A DNA stretch of 64,000 bases from Halopseudomonas xinjiangensis (GCF_900104945.1 NZ_LT629736.1:1178001-1242000); one strand, 5' to 3'; shown: positions 1 through 8,030, counted from the stretch's first letter. Translations and numbers: made by a program. Notes: generated by a model not told the origin, from the sequence alone.

Positions 1-116
1 TCGGCTTGACGATGCAGCATTCATCGCGCACTCTTACTGACGATGAGGTGAACGCTGTCATGGACAAGGTACTCACGTCCCTGGAGCAAGGGTTCAATGC
101 CACGTTAAGGAAATAA
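1..116 (+). CDS. pheT: phenylalanyl-tRNA synthetase beta subunit, C-terminal end (partial)
   Basis: An open frame enters from the left edge and stops at 114-116. The last residues ([17 protein letters not shown], ending FNATLRK) match the end of the anticodon-binding (FDX-ACB) domain of PheT. The next gene is ihfA, and pheST-ihfA is the standard order in gammaproteobacteria. PheT forms the alpha2-beta2 enzyme that charges tRNA-Phe. Only about 37 residues are visible. Confidence 0.85.
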   Translation, partial: GLTMQHSSRTLTDDEVNAVMDKVLTSLEQGFNATLRK

Positions 117-121
117 GGGTT

Positions 122-424
122 ATGGCGGCTCTGACGAAAGCAGAAATGGCCGAACGTCTCTACGAGGAGCTCGGCTTCAACAAGCGTGAAGCCAAGGAAC
201 TGGTCGAGCTGTTTTTCGAAGAGATCCGCAATGCTCTGGAGAGTAACGAGCAGGTCAAATTGTCCGGATTCGGCAACTTTGACCTGCGCGACAAGCGCCA
301 GCGTCCCGGTCGCAACCCCAAGACCGGCGAAGAGATCCCAATCACTGCCCGGCGCGTGGTCACCTTCCGCCCCGGACAAAAACTCAAGGCCCGAGTAGAA
401 GCCTATGCTGGAACCCACTCATAA
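122..424 (+). CDS. ihfA: integration host factor subunit alpha
   Basis: A 100-residue HU/IHF-fold nucleoid protein. With IhfB it bends DNA sharply at specific sites and takes part in recombination, replication and sigma-54 promoters. Visible signatures are the N-terminal [16 protein letters not shown], the central [26 protein letters not shown] beta-arm with the conserved proline, and a C-terminal FRPGQKLK. It starts 5 bp after pheT. Its end overlaps the next gene by 20 bp, which implies co-transcription and coupled translation. IHF is commonly a cofactor of phage integrases of the type found next door. Confidence 0.97.
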   Translation: MAALTKAEMAERLYEELGFNKREAKELVELFFEEIRNALESNEQVKLSGFGNFDLRDKRQRPGRNPKTGEEIPITARRVVTFRPGQKLKARVEAYAGTHS

Positions 425-764
425 CGCCGAGCTGCCGGCGATCCCCGGCAAACGCTACTTCACCATCGGCGAAGTCAGCGACCTCTGCGCAGTCAAGCCT
501 CATGTTCTGCGGTATTGGGAACAGGAATTTCCGCAGCTGTCACCCGTCAAGCGCCGTGGCAACCGTCGCTATTACCAGCGTCAGGACGTGATCATGATTC
601 GCCAGATTCGCGGGCTGCTGTACGACCAGGGCTTTACCATCGGCGGCGCCCGTCAGCGGCTGTCCGGCGACGAAGCCAAGGAAGATGTCACCCACTTCAA
701 GCAGCTGATCCGTCAAACGATCACCGAGCTCGAAGAGGTATTGCAGGTGTTGAAAGCGCACTGA
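405..764 (+). CDS. MerR-family transcriptional regulator
   Basis: A 119-residue protein with the MerR winged helix near residues 17-75 ([28 protein letters not shown], then [27 protein letters not shown]). A short coiled tail follows ([16 protein letters not shown]). It is the conserved MerR-like gene found behind ihfA in Pseudomonas. The start lies inside the last codons of ihfA. The effector is unknown. There are no conserved cysteines of the metal-sensing type, so it is not a mercury regulator. Confidence 0.9.
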   Translation: MLEPTHNAELPAIPGKRYFTIGEVSDLCAVKPHVLRYWEQEFPQLSPVKRRGNRRYYQRQDVIMIRQIRGLLYDQGFTIGGARQRLSGDEAKEDVTHFKQLIRQTITELEEVLQVLKAH

Positions 765-853
765 TACGACGGCCTGAAACCGAAAAAAACCTTTCTCATT
801 TCAGGCGGTTAATGTATCATGCGACCCGCTTTGGCAGACAAATCAAAGCATCG

Positions 854-933
<80 letters not shown>

Positions 934-943
934 TTAGATAAGG

Positions 944-977
944 GGGATCAAGCACTTAGCGGCTTGGTCCCTTTTTT
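944..977 (+). terminator. rho-independent terminator behind tRNA-Pro (prophage-supplied)
   Basis: GGGATCAAGC pairs with GCTTGGTCCC across an 8-nt loop, followed by TTTTTT. It lies inside the prophage, so the phage restores both the 3' half and a terminator for the tRNA it interrupts. The original host terminator appears to be the hairpin at 45104-45141. Confidence 0.75.
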
Positions 978-1021
978 CGTTTCAGGCCTGCGCAATACCG
1001 GCGCAAAATACGCGCAAAACG

Positions 1022-2137
1022 TCACCCGGTAATCGCTGCAATGTCGAGGTCTGGCGTAGCATCGGCCCAGACGATTTCCGAATGGTCGCGCTGGTAGTTG
1101 CGCGTCATATCCTCGCTGGCGTGGCCAGCAATTCTCTGCCCGTCCTTGCCCGCCTTCTTGTACAGATGCAGTGACAGCGCTCTGATCTCATGAAAGCCTG
1201 GCTGCTCTTCGTCGGTCCAATCCTTGTAGCAACCGGCTGCTTCCCGCGCGGCTTTGAATGCCCTGGTCAGGTAGCGCTCTTCGATCTTCGTCCAGTGCAC
1301 CTTGTTCTGTTGCTGCTTCTGCTTCATGCGCTCCGGTTGACGATGCACCAGAAACGGGGACAGTACGTTGTCCCGGCACCGGTCGATGACGGTCTGCAGT
1401 TGCGGTGTGACTTGGAAGCGGATCCATGCTGCGTCGGAGGCCTTAGCGGTTTTCTGCTGGACCACGTAGAGATACCCATCCTGTACATCTTCAAACTTCA
1501 TCGTGAGCACATCCGAACGGCGCTGCGCTGTGATCAAGGCCAAGTCGATCGCGTTTTGTAGCCAGAGCGGGGCGGCTTCACGGATGGCACGGATCCCTTC
1601 GACCGTGTGACGCTTTCGCGCTTTCTTCTCGATCCTTGGCAGCGTGCTGGCTGCTGGGTTGTCAGGGCACAGACCTTTCGCGCAGGCGTGGTTGAACAGA
1701 TCGATCAGCAGCGCCCGGCATTGGTTGCTTGCCCTGGGCGATAGCGGATCGAGCAGTGCTGCGATCATGCGGATAGTTACTTCGTCGATGGGCTGCGCGC
1801 CCATTGCTGCAATGATCTGGCGGAAACGGACGGCGTACAGCGCGAGCGTGGCCTTGGCCAGTTCTCGATGCGGGAGGACGTCTCGCTCGAACTGCGCGAT
1901 GAAGTCGCGGACGAGCACCTTCTCGCTACCCATGACCCGCTGCACCAGGTCGACACCCGCCATCAGCAGGCTGTTCAGCTGGCGCGCTGCTGCGATTGCG
2001 TCTGCCTTGTTGCTGCCCATTGAATGCCAGCTGCCATCATCCGGCCGGCGATAACGATACGTACCGCGCCGCGCATCGGCGTAGAGGTTCGGCGGCAGTC
2101 CCTTGTTCTTCGAATTGCGCGGTCGCGGCGCCATCAT
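1022..2137 (-). CDS. int: prophage tyrosine-recombinase integrase
   Basis: A 371-residue integrase. The N-terminal region (about 1-60) resembles arm-site-binding domains of lambdoid integrases. The core-binding helices lie at about 73-160. The catalytic domain shows the full set: Arg in TAQRRSD (206/207), Lys229, HEIR (His316, Arg319), His339 (AGH) and Tyr348 (NYQRD). It catalyses attP x attB recombination at the tRNA-Pro site. The gene ends 88 bp from attL and overlaps the excisionase gene by 4 bp. A second, different recombinase lies at 17121-18419. Confidence 0.95.
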   Translation of the reverse strand: MMAPRPRNSKNKGLPPNLYADARRGTYRYRRPDDGSWHSMGSNKADAIAAARQLNSLLMAGVDLVQRVMGSEKVLVRDFIAQFERDVLPHRELAKATLALYAVRFRQIIAAMGAQPIDEVTIRMIAALLDPLSPRASNQCRALLIDLFNHACAKGLCPDNPAASTLPRIEKKARKRHTVEGIRAIREAAPLWLQNAIDLALITAQRRSDVLTMKFEDVQDGYLYVVQQKTAKASDAAWIRFQVTPQLQTVIDRCRDNVLSPFLVHRQPERMKQKQQQNKVHWTKIEERYLTRAFKAAREAAGCYKDWTDEEQPGFHEIRALSLHLYKKAGKDGQRIAGHASEDMTRNYQRDHSEIVWADATPDLDIAAITG

Positions 2138-2346
2138 GCTCTCCGTTTGTTCAGTACCCGGTCGACCAGGCTATTCCCTGTCTGCTGTTGATAGCGGGTC
2201 CAGTCGATGTAAAACAACTTGCCGATCTGTTTGCCGGGCAGGTCTCCGCGCTTGATCTGTTCGCGGATGGCGTTGGCGCACTGTGGGGTGCCGTTTTCAC
2301 CCCAGACCCGGCGCTGGTAAACGCTGATCTTGATGAGCTCGCTCAT
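2134..2346 (-). CDS. xis: excisionase-like protein
   Basis: A 70-residue basic protein immediately upstream of int, overlapping it by 4 bp (ATGA). Residues such as VYQRRVWGENGTPQCANAIREQIKRGDLPG and the following GKLFYIDWTRY fit a small winged-helix excisionase, where a helix-turn-helix is followed by a wing. Such proteins bend attachment-site DNA and bias the integrase toward excision. The call rests on size, fold pattern and position. Confidence 0.7.
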   Translation of the reverse strand: MSELIKISVYQRRVWGENGTPQCANAIREQIKRGDLPGKQIGKLFYIDWTRYQQQTGNSLVDRVLNKRRA

Positions 2347-2365
2347 AAGTACCTCATGGGGGCGG

Positions 2366-2455
2366 TTATTTGAAGCGGTAAAGCAACGCGATCGCCAGCG
2401 CTGAGATCAGGAGCAGTAGCGCGGCGGCGGGTAGGGCGTCTGGGTGGAGGGTCAC
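2366..2455 (-). CDS. 29-residue single-pass membrane peptide
   Basis: A GTG-initiated frame whose start overlaps the stop codon of the J-domain-like gene upstream (GTGA), a translational-coupling arrangement. The product has a short N-terminus, one hydrophobic segment (ALLLLISALAIALLY) and a basic end (RFK). It fills the gap between the xis and J-like genes. Function unknown. It is too short for ordinary gene callers. Confidence 0.45.
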   Translation of the reverse strand: MTLHPDALPAAALLLLISALAIALLYRFK

Positions 2456-3102
2456 GGGCCGAGCTCCTGCTGGGCTTGTGCCCAGGCCGTTTGCACCTGG
2501 TGGAACTGGTCGGAGCTGCCGCCGTGGTCTTCATGCGCTGCCTTGCGAGCGCGCATGTAGGCCTGGCGGGCTTCGGCCAGATCGGCGCCGTAGTAGTTCA
2601 GAACATCCCGCCACGAGCGACCCACTACCTGATCTGGCGCCGGCAGGCCTTGGAAGCCCACGAACGCGGCCTCGAACATCTGGCTGCCGTGTCGCTCTAT
2701 CGTGCGCAGCGCTTCGATGGTGGCGGCTATCGCTGCGATGTTGTCCTCGATGCGGTTGTAGGTATCGCATGGGATGCAACGATCGCGCCCGTCGAGGTTG
2801 AAGTACACAGCGGCGCCCGGGTCGGCTGGCGCTCGCTGACCTGAACGAGGAAGGCCATCGCGGCGCAGTTGCAGGTCGGTGCTGATGATTACTGTGTCCG
2901 GATTGCAGCGCCAGGTGTGCCCGTGACGGGTGAACTTGCTGAGCTCTGCGAGAACGCGCCCGCAGGCCTGCTGCAACGTCAGCGACTTGTGGCTGTATCC
3001 CGAAGAGTTCTTGGTTTTAAAGCGGCCGTCCTTTCGTTCTCTCGCTGGAGTGCGCGGGAACCAGTGGGGCCAGGTGAGAGGGGAGCGGGTTGGTTCACTC
3101 AT
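2452..3102 (-). CDS. phage J-domain-like protein
   Basis: 216 residues. The N-terminal part (PHWFPRTPARERKDGRF, then LTLQQACGRVLAELSKF and LRRDGLPRSGQRAPADPGAAVYF) belongs to a family common in Pseudomonas and Burkholderia phages often annotated as DnaJ-like. The last 60 residues look like a J domain: WRDVLNYYGADLAEARQAY, then AHEDHGGSSDQFHQVQTAW. The Hsp70-activating HPD tripeptide is replaced by HED. I infer a DnaK-interacting or decoy role at most. It is part of the PL transcript. Confidence 0.7.
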   Translation of the reverse strand: MSEPTRSPLTWPHWFPRTPARERKDGRFKTKNSSGYSHKSLTLQQACGRVLAELSKFTRHGHTWRCNPDTVIISTDLQLRRDGLPRSGQRAPADPGAAVYFNLDGRDRCIPCDTYNRIEDNIAAIAATIEALRTIERHGSQMFEAAFVGFQGLPAPDQVVGRSWRDVLNYYGADLAEARQAYMRARKAAHEDHGGSSDQFHQVQTAWAQAQQELGP

Positions 3103-3105
3103 ACA

Positions 3106-3300
3106 TCACTTCCTTGTTACTCGGGGCGGACGTAGCGAATCATCGTGGTTCAGCTGACGAAACTCGGTGCAGATGACAACCGTGTCGGCGCCGTCTGTAC
3201 GGTGTTTGGGCATGATGTTGAAGGGCAGTGCACTGCAATCTTCGCGCTGCTTGGCGCAGCCTCGGCAGCGGCCGCCTTTGGGGTAGTAGCGTTGCGTCAT
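3106..3300 (-). CDS. conserved small phage protein with Cys motif
   Basis: 64 residues beginning MTQRYYPKGGRCRGCAKQREDC. The CxxC followed by a third cysteine suggests a small metal-binding knuckle. The start overlaps the end of the DUF2786 gene by 4 bp. Function unknown. Confidence 0.65.
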   Translation of the reverse strand: MTQRYYPKGGRCRGCAKQREDCSALPFNIMPKHRTDGADTVVICTEFRQLNHDDSLRPPRVTRK

Positions 3301-3995
3301 GCTGGCTGGCTCTGAAAGCTGATGCCGGGGATTGGCGCTGAGCCGTTCACAGGCGTGTGCAGTTGGACGCCATCCCCATCCCGGGCCCCGGCTGCAGCTG
3401 CGATAGCTGCTAGCTTGTTGCCTCGGGTGGCGGACTTGGGTTGCCGCGCCTCGGTGACCTTCTTGTTGTGGATCTCCTGCATGAAGCGGGTGTGCTTCCG
3501 GTCATCCTCCTCCCGGAGCGGGGCGGCGAACTCGAGTACGGTCGCCTGCACTGCCGACACCCAACCCTCGCAATAGCCCTGCGATATCTTTCGCTTTTGA
3601 GCCGGGGTGTACATGTTCGATACACGCTCTTCGAGGAAGCGTTTGCGTGCCTGTTTAATCTGGCGCATCAGAACCAAGGCGGTGAAGCCTGCGATATGCG
3701 CGTTCTCGGCGCGCCCCACGAACGATGTGGTGCGGTAGCCACTGAACACCGTGCACTGAAACGCACGGCCGATGATGGTGAGCAGCGCCTGCGCCCATAG
3801 CGGCTTATTGACGTGCTCGGATTCGATCTGCTCTAGGCCGAGTTCGGACAGCTCGACGTGTTCTTCGCTGAGGCCGTACTTGTCCATCATCTTGCGTGCC
3901 TGACGGAGCGCGGCTGCGGCTTCGTGTTCGTTGGCGCTGCTTGCAAGGGCCATGCACTTGCGCACCTTAGCGAGGATTTTGGCTTTGTTGTCCAT
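3297..3995 (-). CDS. DUF2786 domain protein
   Basis: 232 residues. The N-terminus (KILAKVRKCMALASSANEHEAAAALRQARKMMDKYGLSEEHVEL) is a clear DUF2786 domain, a helical region that normally precedes a phage-specific second domain. Here that is the WAQALLTIIGRAFQCTVFSGYRTTSFVGRAENAHIAGFTALVLMRQI part. These proteins are frequent in phage early operons. No biochemical role is known to me. The C-terminal 50 residues look disordered (Ala/Gly/Asp-rich). Confidence 0.8.
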   Translation of the reverse strand: MDNKAKILAKVRKCMALASSANEHEAAAALRQARKMMDKYGLSEEHVELSELGLEQIESEHVNKPLWAQALLTIIGRAFQCTVFSGYRTTSFVGRAENAHIAGFTALVLMRQIKQARKRFLEERVSNMYTPAQKRKISQGYCEGWVSAVQATVLEFAAPLREEDDRKHTRFMQEIHNKKVTEARQPKSATRGNKLAAIAAAAGARDGDGVQLHTPVNGSAPIPGISFQSQPA

Positions 3996-4103
3996 AGTGG
4001 TGTCCTTGAGAGCTTCACTGGCTCTGGCATATCCGGGAAAACGTCAAGTGAATTAACTTCCGAAGAGCGGCAAAAATGATGAGCGTGCGTACTATTTCCG
4101 AAC

Positions 4104-4132
4104 TTGGCACGAGGATTAGGCAATGCGATATT
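4104..4132 (+). promoter_or_regulatory. sigma-70-type promoter of the CoiA-like moron
   Basis: TTGGCA (4104-4109), a 17-bp spacer and GATATT (4127-4132), 28 bp upstream of the ATG at 4161. The gene lies opposite to the surrounding operon, so it needs a private promoter. This is the best match in the 165-bp gap. Confidence 0.55.
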
Positions 4133-4160
4133 GGTGAGTAGGTCGATAAAGGGACTAGCG

Positions 4161-5084
4161 ATGAACGAGCCACGTAGACGAATACCGTACGCTTTACACA
4201 GAGATGGATGGGAGGCCGACCCGGCTCAAGTAGCGACGCTGCGGGCGATCGCTAATGAAGTCACGATTGACCAGTACTCGCCTGAAATGGAGGGGTCTAT
4301 CTTCTGCCCGCTTTGCGGAACGAATCTAAAGCGCGTACCCAAGTCCAAAGCGATCTTCAGTAATGAGCGAGAGCCATTTTTTTCCCACCAGCCCAAATGG
4401 CGACATGTTCGATGTGATCTGCGTTCTAAGAGGCCGGAGGGGAAACACTACGAGACGTGGGAAGAAGCGCGCCGCGCCGTAGAGAATGAAGAACTGGTAG
4501 TGATTAATGGTTTCATGCAAGGCGAGCCCGCTCTATCAGCCGCTGCTCCGGGTGAGTATCAAGAAACGATTGTCGAGGATGAAGAGGGGCCAGAAAGCAG
4601 CGTGCCCATAGGGAGACATGTCGGCGAAAATTTCACCGTTCCCAGTGTGGTGACGTCCGTGATGGGGATTTGCTCTCGTTTTGACACGCACCTATGGAAG
4701 TATTACCACTTGCCTGGCGCTGACAATGCCCGGCTGTTGGCCGATCTGCTGAGAGATGTAAAACAGGTGGACGACACCGAGGCTGTGCCTCGTTTGTACT
4801 TCGGGGTAGTCAGATCCGTGAGTGTGGCGGGTCAAGGTGGGCCCAACAACGTTTGTATGACGAGATTGGAATGCCACGAGGACGTCCGCGATTTCACCTT
4901 GAAAGTTTTGAATTCGACGGCTCAGCGCCGAGGACTGACCGCCAAGTCGGTTGGTCGTGTTGTGCTTGTCTATGGAGAAGTCACTCGCAGCGGGATTGGA
5001 CTTGCTGTCGAACATCCAAGCTGGGGTGAATGGGCGCTCCTTCCTGATAAATACAAGCCGTTACTTGGATTTTCGCCCGCGTGA
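4161..5084 (+). CDS. moron protein with CoiA-type zinc finger and possible OB-fold
   Basis: 307 residues from the ATG at 4161 (preceded by AAAGGGA). An earlier in-frame start at 4104 would lie inside the promoter. CPLC (49-52), then FFSHQ and RCDLR supply a C-C-H-C set resembling the N-terminal zinc finger of CoiA-like competence proteins. The C-terminal third (FTLKVLNSTAQRRGLTAKS and the following VLVYGEV stretch) reads like an OB-fold strand pattern. It is the only rightward gene among leftward early genes and has a more AT-rich composition than its neighbours. These are marks of a moron, possibly a superinfection-exclusion or nucleic-acid-binding factor (inference). Confidence 0.6.
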   Translation: MNEPRRRIPYALHRDGWEADPAQVATLRAIANEVTIDQYSPEMEGSIFCPLCGTNLKRVPKSKAIFSNEREPFFSHQPKWRHVRCDLRSKRPEGKHYETWEEARRAVENEELVVINGFMQGEPALSAAAPGEYQETIVEDEEGPESSVPIGRHVGENFTVPSVVTSVMGICSRFDTHLWKYYHLPGADNARLLADLLRDVKQVDDTEAVPRLYFGVVRSVSVAGQGGPNNVCMTRLECHEDVRDFTLKVLNSTAQRRGLTAKSVGRVVLVYGEVTRSGIGLAVEHPSWGEWALLPDKYKPLLGFSPA

Positions 5085-5099
5085 CATGCCGCCGTGACT

Positions 5100-5351
5100 C
5101 TACGGCTGGCGCAGAAACTCGCGCAGCTTCTCGTCAGGTAGGCGGGCGGCGTTGTGGATGAGGCGGGTCAGGGCGTCTTGCTTCTCTTCGAGGTCACACA
5201 CGGCCAGGACGCGGTCGAGGTGTTCGGCGGTAGCGTGGTAGACCTCGATCTGCAGGCGGTAGGCTAGGAGGCGGGCTTGCCGTTCTTCCTCGCGCAGCTT
5301 GTCGCGTTCGCGCTGCTCGCGCTTGCGCTCGGCGGCGGTCTTGGCTGACAT
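5100..5351 (-). CDS. small coiled-coil phage protein
   Basis: 83 residues. The basic, charged N-terminus (AAERKREQRERDKLREEERQ) is predicted helical, followed by LQIEVYHATAEHLDRVLAVCDLEEKQDALTRLIHN. It touches the DUF4406 gene upstream (shared base). Function unknown. It might be a ribbon-helix-helix-like DNA binder, but I cannot show it. Confidence 0.6.
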   Translation of the reverse strand: MSAKTAAERKREQRERDKLREEERQARLLAYRLQIEVYHATAEHLDRVLAVCDLEEKQDALTRLIHNAARLPDEKLREFLRQP

Positions 5352-5800
5352 CAGGTCGGCTCCAGCCGGTACCCGCGCTCGGCCTCCTGCTGGCGCTGTT
5401 GCTGCAGCTTGAAGTGCGCGGCGAGCGGCAGCTCTTTCACGGCGTAGTACACCGGTATGCCGAGGCGGCAGGCTTCGGCGATCTCGGCGCGGGTGCCGGC
5501 GCTGGCTTCGTGACCTGGTACGAGCACGACGGCGTCGCTGCGGCGCATGAGTTCAAGCGTTGCTTCGAGCCAGAACTCGTCTGGGATGGTCGGCGCGAAG
5601 AGGTCGAGGTCGCCGGTGTTGGCGTGAGGTATCAGCGCGGACCAGCCTTTCTCGATAGCGAGCAGGCCGACTGCGCGGGCGCTCTGGATATTGAGCGTGA
5701 CCCGGGCGCGGTTTCCGGCGCGGTAGGGGCCGGCGACGTAGACGACGGGCAGGCTTGTGCTGGCGACGAGGCGAGGCAGCGTGCGTTCTTGCGTTCCCAT
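5351..5800 (-). CDS. DUF4406 protein (nucleoside 2-deoxyribosyltransferase-like)
   Basis: 149 residues from the ATG at 5800. A longer frame exists, but this start sits 3 bp after the stop of the preceding gene. VVYVAGPYRAGNRARVTLNI, then GWSALIPHANT and the SDAVVLVPGHEASAGTRAEIAEACRLGIPVYY stretch follow the fold and spacing of the DUF4406/nucleoside deoxyribosyltransferase superfamily. The Asp, Ser and Glu positions correspond to the nucleotide pocket. A role in nucleotide salvage or modification during phage growth is likely but not shown. Confidence 0.75.
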   Translation of the reverse strand: MGTQERTLPRLVASTSLPVVYVAGPYRAGNRARVTLNIQSARAVGLLAIEKGWSALIPHANTGDLDLFAPTIPDEFWLEATLELMRRSDAVVLVPGHEASAGTRAEIAEACRLGIPVYYAVKELPLAAHFKLQQQRQQEAERGYRLEPT

Positions 5801-5802
5801 GG

Positions 5803-6258
5803 CTATTCCTTCACGGCGCGCGCGGCCGGGCTGTGGTTGAGCTCGATTCCGTTCTCCTTGGCGGCGCGTACGATCATTGCGTAGCTGACGCCAAGGCTTT
5901 TGGATATCTGCAGGGTGGTGCACTGCTTTTCGCGCATTGGTGCGATCTGCTTGGCCAGCTCTTTGCGTCGTTCGCGGGCCTTGGCTGACCTGACCTCGTG
6001 AAGACTGGCGACTTTCGCCTTGTTGTCGGGCTTCGGCTTGGCGCAGTGTTTATCAGCGATGTTCTTGAGCTTGGCAGCCTGCGCCTCGTCAGCGCTGGCG
6101 CGGTTGCGACTGCGCCAGGTGTTGATTACGGGGCGCTGCGGCTGGACCGGCTCGGTAACCGGTGGGCGGTTCTTGGCGAGGAAATCTTTCACCAGGGCGT
6201 CGAGCTCTTCGCGCTCGGCTTGTTTGGCGAGGACTTCGGATGTGAGCATGGAGGTCAT
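5803..6258 (-). CDS. phage protein with C-terminal helix-turn-helix
   Basis: 151 residues, starting at the ATG (6258) that overlaps the upstream stop codon by 4 bp. The middle is basic and probably disordered (NTWRSRNRASADEAQAAKLK). The end (REKQCTTLQISKSLGVSYAMIVRAAKENG) is a simple helix-turn-helix like those that select start or response sites. A DNA-binding accessory of the early operon is a reasonable guess. Confidence 0.6.
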   Translation of the reverse strand: MTSMLTSEVLAKQAEREELDALVKDFLAKNRPPVTEPVQPQRPVINTWRSRNRASADEAQAAKLKNIADKHCAKPKPDNKAKVASLHEVRSAKARERRKELAKQIAPMREKQCTTLQISKSLGVSYAMIVRAAKENGIELNHSPAARAVKE

Positions 6259-6551
6259 GATGCGGCTTTCCCTTCGCATTCTTGCCAGGCTTCCCACGCG
6301 GCTTGTGTCTCGCCGTAGCGATAGCCGCCGTGGTTGCTGCGGGTGATATCGAAACAGCGATCGACCGCCCAGGCTTCGAACCGGGCGCGCATGTCATCGC
6401 TGGGTGGCTGGTACGGGGCGAGGTGCAAGTATGTGCGTTCGTAGCGGTCCATGCCGGCCACCGGCAGCGGGAACTCAACGAACTGGGACTTGCCGCTGAC
6501 GTCTAGCACGCGGCCATCCATAGGGCCGCCTATGAAGCGGTGGGCTGTCAT
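6255..6551 (-). CDS. conserved phage protein
   Basis: 98 residues. It contains FIGGPMDGRVL near the start and a FEAWA...GYRYGETQAAWEAWQ end. That tail pattern (FEAW - aromatic - W - AW - W) recurs in many small early phage proteins of Pseudomonas and enterobacterial phages. Function unknown. It overlaps both neighbours by 4 bp. Confidence 0.65.
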   Translation of the reverse strand: MTAHRFIGGPMDGRVLDVSGKSQFVEFPLPVAGMDRYERTYLHLAPYQPPSDDMRARFEAWAVDRCFDITRSNHGGYRYGETQAAWEAWQECEGKAAS

Positions 6552-6772
6552 GGGGACACCCCATGCTTGGCCGTCGGCCAGCGCAACGGCATCCCGTCTG
6601 GTTGGATCAAGTGGTTCGGCTGGTCGTCTTTAAGGCATCCCGGCACGCTACCCGCTCCGCAGCTTTCACAGCGGGCCACATCGACGCCACGGCAAAGCGG
6701 GTGAAGCTGGACGTGCCCACTGCGGCAAGTGTTTGTACGCGCTTCATATTCGCTGCATGGAGTAAGCATCAC
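6548..6772 (-). CDS. small cysteine-rich phage protein
   Basis: 74 residues with about seven cysteines, including CESCGAGSVPGC and an N-terminal C...C...H spacing, so probably zinc-binding. It overlaps the flanking genes by 4 bp on both sides. Function unknown. Confidence 0.55.
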   Translation of the reverse strand: MMLTPCSEYEARTNTCRSGHVQLHPLCRGVDVARCESCGAGSVPGCLKDDQPNHLIQPDGMPLRWPTAKHGVSP

Positions 6773-7215
6773 TCCCCCCCTTGGTCTGGCCGCGCCTGCT
6801 CAGCGATCTGCTTTGCTACCCAAGCCCGCATCCGAACCCACCGTTGCTCCGGCGTTTCTTGCTCGTAGCTACCGGTGGTTGGGTTCCGTCGATACATTCC
6901 ACACTCGTCGTTCTCGTAAACGATTTCGCGCGCCAGGGCGTTAGCGATACCGAGCAGATTGGCGGCTTCCTCTGCATCTTCTGGATCGTTGGCTTTCAAG
7001 CCTCGTCCTGCAGCGACAACACCGAGCGTGCAGAACTCGCCGTCAGCTTCGAGCGCGCCTTCGACCAGTCGCTTCGATTCCATCGCGTCCATCTGCTCCA
7101 GTAGCTCGCGCAGGAACTGTTGGCCGCGCTTTCCTCGAATGGCTGAGTTAACCGCGCCTCGCCAACGGATAAGGTCCCAACCGCCGCTGTCGTCGCAATA
7201 TCCTGAACGGCTCAT
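6769..7215 (-). CDS. conserved phage protein
   Basis: 148 residues starting MSRSGYCDDSGGWDLIRWRGAVNSAIRGKRGQQFLRELLEQMDAM. This start is shared with a family of phage early proteins that I recognise but for which no function is known. The body is helical and acidic, ending EQARPDQGGE. Translation is coupled to the genes on both sides. Confidence 0.7.
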   Translation of the reverse strand: MSRSGYCDDSGGWDLIRWRGAVNSAIRGKRGQQFLRELLEQMDAMESKRLVEGALEADGEFCTLGVVAAGRGLKANDPEDAEEAANLLGIANALAREIVYENDECGMYRRNPTTGSYEQETPEQRWVRMRAWVAKQIAEQARPDQGGE

Positions 7216-7418
7216 GCCACCACCCTCAGCTGCGGCCGTGCTGGCGCCTGGCGGGCTTGTTCGAGCCGTTCGGCCTTGGCCAGGGCGTTGCTGTAGCTGG
7301 TGGCCCAGCCGACGACTGTGCCGCCGAGCGTGAGTTGCCAGAAGCCGCGGTCGTCGGGTTCGCTGGGAAGTACGCGGCGGCCGGCGGGCTTGATTACGAT
7401 GGTGGTGTGCATGGGCAT
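7212..7418 (-). CDS. small conserved phage protein
   Basis: 68 residues from the ATG at 7418, which has GAGG 8 bp upstream. A TTG 30 bp earlier would overlap the previous gene and has no ribosome-binding site. The product (TTIVIKPAGRRVLPSEPDDRGFW, then VVGWATSYSNALAKAERL) is a compact alpha/beta protein. Function unknown. Confidence 0.55.
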   Translation of the reverse strand: MPMHTTIVIKPAGRRVLPSEPDDRGFWQLTLGGTVVGWATSYSNALAKAERLEQARQAPARPQLRVVA

Positions 7419-7437
7419 GGTCACGTCCTCGTGATGG

Positions 7438-7812
7438 TTACACGTCAAATGTGTCGTCGATGAAGTCGTCGCGGCGTCCGCCGCGCTGGGTGCGGGTGAC
7501 GCGGTGTGGGCGTTGCATGTCGTCCGGTGCGCTGAGGCTGGCGCTGGTGCAGCAGACCATCAGCAGGAGGACGAGCGGGGCGATGATGGCGCGACGCATG
7601 GCTTCGGCGATCAGCTGGGCGCGGCGGGTGGCGCCGAGCTTGAACATGGCGCTGTATACGCGCTTGCGGACGCTGTCTGGCGCGAGGCCGGTTTCCCGGG
7701 CCATCTGCTTGTCGGTCTTGCCGGCGGCGACGCCGAGGGTGAACTCAAGTTCGCGCGGGCTGAGGATGCTGCCGACAAAGCCCTGCCAGTTGCCTCTGAT
7801 CATGGTGTCCAT
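7438..7812 (-). CDS. LuxR/GerE-type HTH protein with a membrane segment
   Basis: 124 residues. SPRELEFTLGVAAGKTDKQMARETGLAPDSVRKRVYSAMFKLG is a complete LuxR-type tetrahelical DNA-binding domain (about 18-60). A hydrophobic stretch follows (AIIAPLVLLLMVCCTSASL, about 75-93), then a basic tail. There is no sensory domain. A membrane-anchored HTH is unusual, and similar genes occur in Pseudomonas prophages. It may regulate the early operon or a host gene. Confidence 0.65.
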   Translation of the reverse strand: MDTMIRGNWQGFVGSILSPRELEFTLGVAAGKTDKQMARETGLAPDSVRKRVYSAMFKLGATRRAQLIAEAMRRAIIAPLVLLLMVCCTSASLSAPDDMQRPHRVTRTQRGGRRDDFIDDTFDV

Positions 7813-8030
7813 ACGTCACTCCCTGTGAATGTGTTGGCCGCTTACGCCCGGCCGGTCGCCCGTGTGTCGCCAGCGTCCGGGTGACGCTGCAATGGGGTCG
7901 CTTTCTCCCTGGCTTGCGGATTTCCTGCGGTGCGCCTTGCCTGTCCTGAGAACACAGGCGGGCCGTTGAGTAGAGACGGCCGGCTAACAGTCGCGGGCTT
8001 TGGCGATCCGCCGACGCGGTTGGGATGCTG

